Shown piece by piece: positions 1-7,748 of a stretch of DNA of 64,000 bases. Both the position numbers and the translations under genes were made by a program. Position 1 is the stretch's first letter; every line of letters starts with the position of its first letter. The stretch lies in contig VXOR01000068.1 in NCBI GenBank assembly GCA_009840005.1, positions 1 through 64,000 of the forward strand, read 5' to 3'. The notes below the pieces were generated by a model. The model had not been told where the DNA came from. It saw only the letters and a program-made list of their open reading frames with translations, and ran no database searches. This stretch comes from Gemmatimonadota bacterium. GTDB lineage: Bacteria > Latescibacterota > UBA2968 > UBA8231.

Positions 1-55
1 CCTATAAAAGGATACAGGAAGGGAGTGGGTGGGGACAAAAGCCGCGTAACATCAG

Positions 56-100
56 TTAGGAATTGCGAATTGAGCAATTGAGCAACGTACCAATTCCTAA
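56..100. repeat. Inverted repeat downstream of the first CTD gene
   Basis: TTAGGAATTG (56-65) and CAATTCCTAA (91-100) are perfect 10-base inverted arms around a 25-base loop. The hairpin ends just beyond the stop of the minus-strand gene that finishes at 106. It could be a weak terminator for that gene or part of a small repeat; it has no GC-rich stem or U-tract, so the role is uncertain. Nothing else is seen in bases 1-105. Confidence 0.4.
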
Positions 101-105
101 TTGAT

Positions 106-1944
106 TCAATACGCCACACTGATCGCGCCGGTGTGTTCTTCCCGTGCTTTGTCCGTGTCCACTCGCACCTGATACAGATACGTCCCGGGTGCCACGGCGC
201 TGCCGTCGTCGCTGTGGCCGTCCCACAAGTGGACGTGACGACCGCTGCGCTGGTGGCCCCGGTAGAGCGACCGGACTAGACGGCCCGCGAGGTCGAATAT
301 ATCCACTGCCACTTGACCGGTTCCCACCAATTCCAGCAGTGAGTATTCGACACCAACCTCGTCGTTGATCCCGTCCCCGTTGGGCGTGACCACGGACGGC
401 TGCGTCCGCACCTCGCTTACGAGGCGGCCGCGCAGGCGTATGCCGGTCCACACTTGGTTGCTGTCCAGTGCAAAGGTGGCGTCTCCGCCCTGTACCTGCT
501 GGCCCACTTCGAGGGGGCGTTCGGAGTCGAATACCTGTCCCGCAAAAGTCGTGCCAAAGTGAAAAACTTGGGCGCGGAAGAAGACCTCGATCAACTTCTG
601 ACTATCGGTGGCGTCCATGCGCGGCAGCGATAGCGCCAAGCGTTTGTGCGCGAGGTCTGCAGTCCAGTCCACCCCATCTCCATTGACGTGTACAGAATCG
701 ATGCCGACAAATCGTCCAGAGGTCTGCAGCACTAATTGGTCGAAACCACTGTTGTCTGGTACGATGAGCGGTTTAAAGGCATAGGTAAATGGCGTCGCTT
801 GGCCTGGTTCGGCTTCCACTGGCCAGATCTCGGCAACCACTTGGTCGGTTATGGGCGGCTGCGAGGTGGTAAACTCGACAAAGTTGAGCCCGGCCCCTTG
901 AAAGCTCTTCGGCAAGAGTAGGATCTGGAACTGCAGGTACTGCCGGGCGTTCGGCGCAGTAATAGGCGTGCCAGTGCTGTCGGCAAAATCGTAGGTCCCA
1001 GACCAGGGGTTCCAATGGTCTAGATCGGTAGTAATGCCGGCCTTATTGCCCTTCAGCTTGTCGTAAGCCGCGCGCGTGAGGGGCTGGCCAGCCTCGTCGC
1101 GAAAGGTCTGCTCGTCGCCGCGGCCCGTAAAGCGCCAGTAGCGATTGGGGTCAGCCGCGGTGCCATTGCGCGTGCGGATTTTGACGCGGGCGTCTCGTTC
1201 CTTGAAACCGGACCAGCGCAGGTCGCCCACGGTGGCGGGGCCGCCCAAGTCGAAGATCTGAGTTTGGTAGAAGCCCTCCAAGACGTAGCCTTCTCCGTAT
1301 GCTTCGAATTCGGCGACTTCCCAATCGCGTTGGCGAAAAGCCATGCTCAGCACCAGCCGATCGGCAGCCTGGGGCGGAAAGAGGAGATCGACGGTGCTAG
1401 AGCGATTGTCCGTTTCTGAGACGATGACCTCGTCGCGGTCGTCGTCGTAGGCTGTGAGGATGAATTGTTCGATGAAGCGCAGGGGAAATTGAGGCGAGGG
1501 AAAAAACCGCACGCGGTTGACCGAGAAACGCCCCCCCAAGTCGAGAATGAGTACGACGCGTGCGCCGACGTGCTCCGAATCGGTATTCTTGAACACCGTC
1601 ATCGAATCGCCATCGGCGATTCCGGCGGTCACTTCGTTCTCGGTTTCCAGAAAGCCGCCTACGCCAAAGCGGGCGCTCTTGGAACCGCCGCCTCGGTCCT
1701 TGGCGGTGAGTGCCAAATTATCGTCTGCGGTGACCAGAATGGGCGTTGCTTGGCCGCCCTCAAATAGCAAGCCCTCGGTCCGCCCGTCAAAACCCGCAAC
1801 GGCTTCCTCCCAGGCCAGATGGACGATGTCCACTCCCTCCATCTGTGTGGGCGGGGGACCGCCAATTCGGTACAGGGTCAAGCCCCAATTGTCGCATGGC
1901 CACAGGGCAATAGCGGCCCATATCGCTAAAATGGACGTTCTCAT
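106..1944 (-). CDS. Large secreted protein, discoidin-like domain plus FlgD/CHU-like C-terminal domain (CTD family, 612 aa)
   Basis: An N-terminal signal peptide (hydrophobic run to about residue 20) is followed by the LTLYRIGG start shared with the 620-aa paralogue at 7749. A galactose-binding/discoidin-like beta-sandwich follows at roughly residues 90-215 (LDLGGRFSVNRVRFFP). A second beta-rich segment contains DPNRYWRFTGRG and WNPWSGTYDFAD. A middle module begins GEIWPVE-type and ends near VFHFGTTFAGQVFDS. The C-terminal ~92 residues hold TPNGDGINDE, IFDLAGRLVRSLY, WDG and APGTYLYQV, ending SVAY, like FlgD-Ig/CHU_C modules that in Bacteroidota can be type IX sorting signals. Surface or extracellular location is inferred; substrate unknown. 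The start at 1944 is supported by the signal peptide and a sigma70-like promoter upstream. Confidence 0.85.
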   Translation of the reverse strand: MRTSILAIWAAIALWPCDNWGLTLYRIGGPPPTQMEGVDIVHLAWEEAVAGFDGRTEGLLFEGGQATPILVTADDNLALTAKDRGGGSKSARFGVGGFLETENEVTAGIADGDSMTVFKNTDSEHVGARVVLILDLGGRFSVNRVRFFPSPQFPLRFIEQFILTAYDDDRDEVIVSETDNRSSTVDLLFPPQAADRLVLSMAFRQRDWEVAEFEAYGEGYVLEGFYQTQIFDLGGPATVGDLRWSGFKERDARVKIRTRNGTAADPNRYWRFTGRGDEQTFRDEAGQPLTRAAYDKLKGNKAGITTDLDHWNPWSGTYDFADSTGTPITAPNARQYLQFQILLLPKSFQGAGLNFVEFTTSQPPITDQVVAEIWPVEAEPGQATPFTYAFKPLIVPDNSGFDQLVLQTSGRFVGIDSVHVNGDGVDWTADLAHKRLALSLPRMDATDSQKLIEVFFRAQVFHFGTTFAGQVFDSERPLEVGQQVQGGDATFALDSNQVWTGIRLRGRLVSEVRTQPSVVTPNGDGINDEVGVEYSLLELVGTGQVAVDIFDLAGRLVRSLYRGHQRSGRHVHLWDGHSDDGSAVAPGTYLYQVRVDTDKAREEHTGAISVAY

Positions 1945-1972
1945 GTCGCTTCACCCCATTGGAGATGGCTCC

Positions 1973-2001
1973 ATTATAAAGCGGCTCGGGTAGCGAGACA
2001 A
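1973..2001 (-). promoter_or_regulatory. Sigma70-like promoter of the 612-aa CTD gene
   Basis: On the minus strand TTGTCT (2001-1996), a 17-base spacer and a perfect TATAAT (1978-1973) are seen. Transcription would start near 1966, leaving a leader of about 22 bases before the ATG at 1944. It lies in the divergent gap between this gene and the Kelch gene at 2092. Confidence 0.6.
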
Positions 2002-2091
2002 CTGCGCGGTGTGTGGCTATTGGAGCGAGTCATTGCTTGACCTATCTTTTCGGCATAAGTCGAACGGCAACGAGTCCATCAGGAGGAGCAC

Positions 2092-3018
2092 ATGGGAGTG
2101 TGGATCGAAAAAGCACCAATGCCGACCAATCGGCACGATCTCCAGGCGATTGCTGTAGAAGGTGAGATCTATGCCATTTCCGGGGCTGGAGACCACACAG
2201 TGCACGTGGTTGAAATCTACGACGTAGCCAGCGACACTTGGCGACCGGGACCGCCCATCCCCACGCAGCGAGGGTGGTTCGGCGCGGCGCGAATCGGCGA
2301 CGAGATTTACGCCTGCGGCGGCAAGCGGGTGCGTACGGAGGAGGAAAAGCAGCAAACCGGCGACGACTATCATTTTGAAATCCGCGACAGCGTCGAGGTT
2401 TTGAATCTGAAGACGCAGACTTGGTCCGTGGCCGCACCCTTGAGCAAACCACGGGCTGGTTTGGTGGCCGTTGTCTGCAAGGGGAAGATCTACGCGGTCG
2501 GCGGCAACAGCATGAACTCCGAGCCCGAGATCGGCCAGCCGTACCTGGACCGCGTCGAGGTCTTCGACCCGGCCACGGCTCGCTGGACCTTGGGAGTGCC
2601 CCTGCCCAAAGCAGTCCAAGGGCCTGGAGTCGCCGTGGTGGACGACAAAATTTACGTCGCGACCGGGATCGGCGGCGACGGACCCCGGCCCGACTTCAAT
2701 GTCTTCGACCCAGATACTGGCCATTGGTCGCCGCTGCCACCCATTCCCACGCCGCGCTGCGATCCAGGCTGTTTGGCCGTAGGGAGCAAGATCTACGTCT
2801 TTGGCGGCTGGGGCGGATCAGCGCCCTATCACACAGAGGTCGAAGTGTACGATAGCGACGCCGGCACTTGGTCGAGCGAGACCCCCATGCCAGTGAAAAA
2901 AGCTTGGATGGCCACTGCGAATGTAGGCGAGCGAATTTTCGTCATGGGTGGGGCCCACAAGTGGGAGGACCGAGAGGGGTACAACTGGATCGCGGATCTG
3001 CACGAGTACGTGCCCTAG
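2092..3018 (+). CDS. Kelch-repeat beta-propeller protein (308 aa)
   Basis: The whole protein is about six Kelch repeats: each has a hydrophobic strand, GG or SGAGD-type glycines, then Y and W about six residues apart (for example VEIYDVASDTW). No signal peptide is visible, so it may be cytoplasmic or exported by another route. The start is set by AGGAGG five bases before ATG. A paralogue of the same length (308 aa) and with a nearly identical N-terminus lies at 32128-33054. Some Kelch propellers are sialic-acid mutarotases (NanM), but no catalytic assignment can be made here. It is followed after 10 bases by an FG-GAP lipoprotein gene on the same strand. Confidence 0.85.
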   Translation: MGVWIEKAPMPTNRHDLQAIAVEGEIYAISGAGDHTVHVVEIYDVASDTWRPGPPIPTQRGWFGAARIGDEIYACGGKRVRTEEEKQQTGDDYHFEIRDSVEVLNLKTQTWSVAAPLSKPRAGLVAVVCKGKIYAVGGNSMNSEPEIGQPYLDRVEVFDPATARWTLGVPLPKAVQGPGVAVVDDKIYVATGIGGDGPRPDFNVFDPDTGHWSPLPPIPTPRCDPGCLAVGSKIYVFGGWGGSAPYHTEVEVYDSDAGTWSSETPMPVKKAWMATANVGERIFVMGGAHKWEDREGYNWIADLHEYVP

Positions 3019-3028
3019 GCTAGCGCTC

Positions 3029-4690
3029 ATGTCCACAGGGGTCTCCCTGGTCCTAGCGGTCATTTTACTGGGTTGCCAAGCGCAATCTGGACGGGAACAG
3101 AGCGAGCCGCCCTTCCATTTCGTCGATGCCAGCCGGGAAGCGGGGCTGGACTTCATCAACGTCTCCGGTAGCCCCCAACAGAATTACGTCCTTGAGTCCA
3201 TGTCTACCGGGGCGGCTTTTCTCGACTACGACAACGACGGTTTTCAGGATCTTTTCGTCGTCAATGGGACGCGGTTGGAATACCAGCCAGAGGAGGCGCG
3301 CAACCGGCTTTTCCACAATGAGCTGGGTGCCGGAGGTGCGCGGGTTTTCCGTCAAGTGGAAGCCGATCTAGGCGTTGGGGGCTGGGGCATGGGATGCGCT
3401 GCGGGCGACTACGACAACGACGGCGATGTCGATCTGTACGTCACGTATTGGGGCCCCAACCAACTCTGGCGCAACGACGGGGTGGGCCGCTTTGCCGAAG
3501 TTGCTATTGCTGCCGGAGTGGATGACGGGCGCTGGGGCTCTAGCGCCGCCTTCGGGGATGTCGATGGCGATGGGTGGCTCGATCTGTACGTGACCAACTA
3601 CCTCGAATTCGACTTGGATAATCCGCCAGCGGGTGGCTCTAAATGTCACTACAAGGGTCTATATGTGTACTGCGGACCCGAATACGCCGGTCGGCAGGCG
3701 GACCGAATCTACCGCAATCGGGGCGACGGAACGTTTCTGGACATGAGCGATTCCACTGGAGTCGGCACCCTGCGCTACCCGGCGATGGGGATCGTCTTCA
3801 ACGACTTGGACCGCGATGGCGATCTCGATCTGTACGTGGCCAACGATACCGAACCCAACCTGCTCTGGCGCAACGACGGCGACTGGCGCTTGGTCCAGGT
3901 GGCCGTCCAGGCCGGGGCCGCGTACAGCGGCGACGGTTTGCCGCAAGCCAGCATGGGATTGCACGCCGGTGATTTTGACCGCGACGGCGATATCGATCTC
4001 TTTGCGACGCACTTTTCAGAAGAGTTCAATACCCTGTACTGCAACGAGGGGCCTTGGCGCTTCCGGGATTGCACCCGCGAGGTCGGCTTGAGCCAAATTG
4101 AGGGCCCCTACTTGGGGTGGGGAACGGCCTTTGTCGATTTCGACCGGGACGGCTGGCTCGACTTATTTGTCGCCAACGGGCACGTCTATCCGCAGCTAGA
4201 CCAGAGCTACGCCGATTTGCGCTACGCGCAGCGCAATTTGCTCTACCGCAACGAGGGCGGGCGGTTCAGGGAGGTGGGAGAGCAGAGTGGGGCCGGGTGG
4301 AAGTTGCAGAAGGTGAGCCGCGCCGCGGCCGTGGGCGATTACGACAACGACGGCGATGTCGATGTTTTCATTATGAACTTGAACGATACGCCAACCCTGC
4401 TGCGCAACGACAGCGAGGCGGATCACCGCTGGTTGGGGTTGCGGCTGGTGGGGGCCGAGGGACGGATAGCCATTGGTGCTGAGGTACGGGTGCGGGCCGG
4501 TGGCAGCGAGCAAGTGCGAGAGGTCCATCGGGGGTACAGTTTCCAGGCCCAAAACGATCCGCGCTTGTTGTTCGGCCTAGGGCCGGCAGCAGCGGTGGAA
4601 CAGGTGGAAATCCGCTGGCCTTCGGGGCGGCGGCAGGTTTTGTCGAGTCTGCCGACCGGGCGCTATGTGGAGGTGGTGGAGCAGCCCTGA
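3029..4690 (+). CDS. FG-GAP/VCBS-repeat lipoprotein with ASPIC/UnbV domain (CRTAC1-like, 553 aa)
   Basis: The start is the ATG at 3029, because it opens a lipoprotein signal peptide (LVLAVILLGC, cysteine near residue 16); the longer in-frame extension overlaps the Kelch gene and is not needed. Repeats of the type DYDNDGDVDLYV, DVDGDGWLDLYV and DRDGDLDLYV run through residues ~50-460 and form integrin-alpha-like Ca2+-binding propeller blades. The last ~80 residues (GAEVRVRAGG, HRGYSFQAQNDP, FGLG, WPSGRRQ) match the ASPIC/UnbV domain. The family is usually extracellular or periplasmic and linked to attachment or polysaccharide binding. Paralogous to the protein at 20824 and to the pseudogene at 27100. 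Confidence 0.9.
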   Translation: MSTGVSLVLAVILLGCQAQSGREQSEPPFHFVDASREAGLDFINVSGSPQQNYVLESMSTGAAFLDYDNDGFQDLFVVNGTRLEYQPEEARNRLFHNELGAGGARVFRQVEADLGVGGWGMGCAAGDYDNDGDVDLYVTYWGPNQLWRNDGVGRFAEVAIAAGVDDGRWGSSAAFGDVDGDGWLDLYVTNYLEFDLDNPPAGGSKCHYKGLYVYCGPEYAGRQADRIYRNRGDGTFLDMSDSTGVGTLRYPAMGIVFNDLDRDGDLDLYVANDTEPNLLWRNDGDWRLVQVAVQAGAAYSGDGLPQASMGLHAGDFDRDGDIDLFATHFSEEFNTLYCNEGPWRFRDCTREVGLSQIEGPYLGWGTAFVDFDRDGWLDLFVANGHVYPQLDQSYADLRYAQRNLLYRNEGGRFREVGEQSGAGWKLQKVSRAAAVGDYDNDGDVDVFIMNLNDTPTLLRNDSEADHRWLGLRLVGAEGRIAIGAEVRVRAGGSEQVREVHRGYSFQAQNDPRLLFGLGPAAAVEQVEIRWPSGRRQVLSSLPTGRYVEVVEQP

Positions 4691-4699
4691 TTCCCGATT

Positions 4700-6415
4700 T
4701 CAACTCGAGGGCGCGGGCGGGTCGAGCTGGATTTGGGGAATTGCTTCTGCAAAGATACGCACCTGATCGGCGTATTCCTCTCTGTAGTGGGCGATCAATT
4801 CATTGAAACGCCGTTCTTGCTCTATGACGCGCAAGATCGCCGCTATGCGCTTGTGCACTGCTTTTAGGGGGGGAATTTCCCCGCCGCTGCGCCCTTTGAG
4901 GCGGAAAATGGAATACCCGTCGGTCACTGCTACCGGACCGACCAAGACGCCGATTTCAGCTTCCATAGCATGATCGACCAGTGCGCCGTAGATCGCCTTT
5001 TGATACGAGTGGAGGTGAATTTTTCCACGGCCTTCTGGACCGCCGTGGCGCTGGCTCAGGGAGGCCAGGTCGGCTATGGTTTCGCCGCGGTCTAGACGCT
5101 GGCGCAGGGCCTTGGCTTGATTGTGGTCGTCAACTAAGAGTTCGTCTAACCACAATTCCACCGGGGTGCGAAATTGTTCCCGATGGTCTTGGTAGTACTG
5201 GGCCACGGCCGCATCGGTTATGGTTATTTTGTCGCCGATCTCGCTTTGGCGCAGGGCGAGGATGAGCATTTCCTCGGTCTTGCGCTGCTTCCAGTAGCGC
5301 ATGGCAGGGCTTTCGGTGTAGCCGGCCTCTTTGGCCGCGTGCCAGACTAGCGACTTGGGAATGGGCAATTTCCAGGCCGCGCGGATTATTTGCAAGCTGT
5401 CGCCTAGGGCTGGCACTTGGCGGCTGCGGCGGAAAGATTCAATGTAGTGCGTCGCGGTTATGCGGCCGCCGTCAAAAATGAACAGTGGTGCCGAGCCTTC
5501 TTTGGGGGCGAGTTTGGGATAGGGTTCGACTGCGAGGTCTTGGGCCATGAGGACGGCTAGACCAGCGGAGTGCAGACGCAGATTTAAGGAAGTCGCCAAT
5601 TCCTCGATCAGAGCCTGATGCTCGGCGACGAAGCGCTCTTTCCACACATTTTTGTACAGGTCTTGGCGATACTGGGCGAAATCGGCACGACGTTCAGCGG
5701 TGCAGAAAATTAGCTGGTAGTTTTTGCTCAGGGGCAGGATTTCGGACAGGGAACCTGGCTCTAAGCTGGCAAAGGCTTGAACGGGAATGCCATGATTGGC
5801 GGCACCGACGCGGTTGACATAGCCCAAATCGCCGCCGTGCTCGGCGGATTGCAGGTCGAGTGAATGGGCCCGGGCTAGGGAGGCGAAGTCGTCGGCAGTG
5901 GCGATCTGCTGGCGCAATTTCACTGCTTCGTCGCGGGTGTTGACCAAGAGGCGGAGCAAGCGCTTTTCGCGCTGGAAGTCACCCGCGACAAAGAGGTCTT
6001 CGAGTTCCTCGTCGGAAATCTCGATCTGGGCACTTACTTTGACGCTTTGGTAGGTGTTGATGACCTTTTCGCGAAATTTCCAGGCGAGTTTGTTCTTGAA
6101 GGTCAGTACCGTGTCCAAACCGTGGGTGCGGGCCGCGTGGGCCAGCAGTTTCTGGTCTATGAGCGATTGCAGATAGTCGCGGCGCGCGGCATCGCCGCTC
6201 TCTTTGGATTTTAGGCCGGGACCTAACGAGGCAATAAGACGCTCTACTTCAACCGCGAAAATAGAATCGCTGCCGACTTGGGCAACGGCGATTTGAGGAA
6301 TGGCTTGCTCCGGCGCGGAGGGTGGTTGTGTGGCGGGAGGTTGGTCTTGTGGCGTACAGGCAGACAGAGCCCAACCAAGCGCCCAATACGGCATTGAAAC
6401 AATGGTGCGATACAT
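4700..6415 (-). CDS. Peptidyl-prolyl isomerase lipoprotein, SurA/PrsA-like with two parvulin domains (571 aa)
   Basis: The signal peptide has a lipobox (LSAC, near residue 20), so this is probably an anchored periplasmic foldase. A SurA_N-like helical region (about residues 40-150) is followed by a parvulin-like domain near 150-240 (FASLARAHSLD, GGDLGYVNR, PGSLSEILPL). A second one lies near 410-520 (DLASLSQRHGG, GRGKIHLHSYQ, GPVAVTDGYSIFRLKG). The RBS AAAGGA stands seven bases before ATG. It runs convergent to the FG-GAP gene, with nine bases between the stops. Its position among beta-rich secreted and outer-membrane proteins fits a dedicated folding factor for them; that link is inference. 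Confidence 0.85.
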   Translation of the reverse strand: MYRTIVSMPYWALGWALSACTPQDQPPATQPPSAPEQAIPQIAVAQVGSDSIFAVEVERLIASLGPGLKSKESGDAARRDYLQSLIDQKLLAHAARTHGLDTVLTFKNKLAWKFREKVINTYQSVKVSAQIEISDEELEDLFVAGDFQREKRLLRLLVNTRDEAVKLRQQIATADDFASLARAHSLDLQSAEHGGDLGYVNRVGAANHGIPVQAFASLEPGSLSEILPLSKNYQLIFCTAERRADFAQYRQDLYKNVWKERFVAEHQALIEELATSLNLRLHSAGLAVLMAQDLAVEPYPKLAPKEGSAPLFIFDGGRITATHYIESFRRSRQVPALGDSLQIIRAAWKLPIPKSLVWHAAKEAGYTESPAMRYWKQRKTEEMLILALRQSEIGDKITITDAAVAQYYQDHREQFRTPVELWLDELLVDDHNQAKALRQRLDRGETIADLASLSQRHGGPEGRGKIHLHSYQKAIYGALVDHAMEAEIGVLVGPVAVTDGYSIFRLKGRSGGEIPPLKAVHKRIAAILRVIEQERRFNELIAHYREEYADQVRIFAEAIPQIQLDPPAPSS

Positions 6416-6775
6416 GACGGTTCCTTTGCAGACTCAAGTGGGTGACAGTCGAGCGATCCGAGCCGTGGTTGAGCAAACTATAACCAATCAGAGGCGGCAG
6501 CAAACGGGCGTTTTAGTCACGCCTAAAGGCGCGGTGAAGCGCTGGCTGGTGCGCGCTTGGCTTGGCTTTTGGCTCCGAGTGCTCAAGTGCGCCTTTTATT
6601 TTGCTTGATTTTTAATTTTCAAATTTCGTACCTTGAAGTTAGAGTAGTAATTGGGAAATTCCAGTAAAATCGGCTGTTGTCCAACTTGGTCGCGGAAAGG
6701 AGGAGAACGTACCAGGCGCAGAGAAGTATTCCAGTTAGAACGCAAATTTTATCGTTTTACGAGAAAGGAACTGAC
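6416..6775. other. Divergent intergenic region, no gene seen
   Basis: This 360-base gap separates the minus-strand foldase from the plus-strand gene at 6776. It holds an AT-rich tract at about 6590-6650, a GCCTAAAGGC palindrome near 6525, and a strong Shine-Dalgarno-like AAAGGAGGAG near 6698 with no good start behind it. A TATAGT (minus strand, 6482-6477) could be part of the foldase promoter, but its -35 is poor. An in-frame TTG at 6677 extends the downstream gene but would bypass its signal peptide. Confidence 0.4.
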
Positions 6776-7666
6776 ATGACTCGTCGCATTACGACGGCTG
6801 CTGTGGCCCTTACGTTGGGTCTAGCGGTCAACATTTCGGCGCACTCGCCCGAGGGTGCCATCTTTCCGGCCTTCCAGTGGCCAGCCGGCCTCGAGCCCGT
6901 CCTAGACGGCGTCGGCAGTGAATACGATGTCGTCCCCGAAGCGTACTGGCAGACTACCGAGCAGTTTCCCGACACCCAAGGTGGACGGGAAATAGACGCG
7001 TCAAATTTCGACGCCAAAGCCACGGTGACCTACAGCTTGGGGACCAACCGGCTCTATTTTTATAGCCAAGTATTCGACGACATCAACCGACCAGGCGATA
7101 CCTGGCAAATCCTCCTCGACGCCGATCACAGCGGTGGTGAGTGCTATCCGGGTGAAGAGCGCTTGGACGGCTCTCAGTGCTATCAGACCGAGACCTACAA
7201 CAATATCGGCGACACGCTGTTGGGATCGGAAATTGTCCACTTCTTCTGGGGTGCCGCGACTTGGCTGCCTGAGGAGGGCTGGTACAATGCGGTGGCCACT
7301 TTTGAAGGCGATCACTACGGCCCGGGGACGACTTGGCTGGAAATCCGCTTGGCACCCACCGACGATATCAATCCCGCCGGTGCAGGAGAGTCGATCCTGC
7401 ACGAGATGCAAGAGAATAATATAATCGGCATCCACTACAACTGGATGGATTACGATGTCGGCTGCCGCCAAGCACGCGAAGGCGAAGAGTGCGGCGGTTG
7501 GGACGCTTTCTACAACCTGAGCCAGAGCGACATTGGCTTTAGGAACGCCGATGGCTGCAGCGACTTCTTCTTGTCGCCGATTGATGAGAGCGTTGACTTC
7601 GGCGCTATTCCCTCTGCAGTTGAAGCCACGACTTGGGGCCGGCTCAAGGCGGGTTTCGTCAATTAG
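6776..7666 (+). CDS. Secreted protein, CBM9/DOMON-like beta-sandwich suspected (296 aa)
   Basis: ATG at 6776 is chosen because AAAGGA lies just upstream and the product opens with a clean signal peptide (ITTAAVALTLGLAVNISAHS). The mature part has PVLDGVGSEYDVVPEAYW near its start, then YFYSQVFDD, WQILLDADHSGGECYPGE and WLEIRL. This resembles the carbohydrate-binding CBM9/DOMON-like fold, in which a short stretch after the signal peptide and Asp-rich strands bind ligand. Several cysteines (GGECYPGE, GCRQ, EECGGW, GCSDF) could form disulphides. The family is not certain. A terminator-like hairpin follows. Confidence 0.55.
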   Translation: MTRRITTAAVALTLGLAVNISAHSPEGAIFPAFQWPAGLEPVLDGVGSEYDVVPEAYWQTTEQFPDTQGGREIDASNFDAKATVTYSLGTNRLYFYSQVFDDINRPGDTWQILLDADHSGGECYPGEERLDGSQCYQTETYNNIGDTLLGSEIVHFFWGAATWLPEEGWYNAVATFEGDHYGPGTTWLEIRLAPTDDINPAGAGESILHEMQENNIIGIHYNWMDYDVGCRQAREGEECGGWDAFYNLSQSDIGFRNADGCSDFFLSPIDESVDFGAIPSAVEATTWGRLKAGFVN

Positions 7667-7694
7667 GCTATCCTCCATATCCGGTGTTGTTTTC

Positions 7695-7729
7695 GCTGCC
7701 TGGTGTACCGAGACGGTGCGCCAGGCAGC
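7695..7729 (+). terminator. Hairpin, probable terminator after the 296-aa secreted protein
   Basis: GCTGCCTGG (7695-7703) pairs perfectly with CCAGGCAGC (7721-7729) around a 17-base loop and is followed by a short T-containing stretch. It lies 29 bases after the stop at 7666 and 19 bases before the next start. Readthrough to the CTD gene at 7749 remains possible. Confidence 0.45.
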
Positions 7730-7748
7730 ACATTTTAACCCAATAAAT

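Noticed and set aside
3368..4552. Long open frames antisense to the FG-GAP genes (also near 21.1-22.2 kb and 27.5 kb)
   Set aside because: They mirror the Asp/Asn/Gly-rich repeat codons of the sense gene, have no RBS or recognisable domains, and are by-products of the repeat composition.
6677..6775. TTG-started extension of the 296-aa secreted protein
   Set aside because: It would place 33 polar residues before the signal peptide, and the ATG at 6776 has a good RBS.
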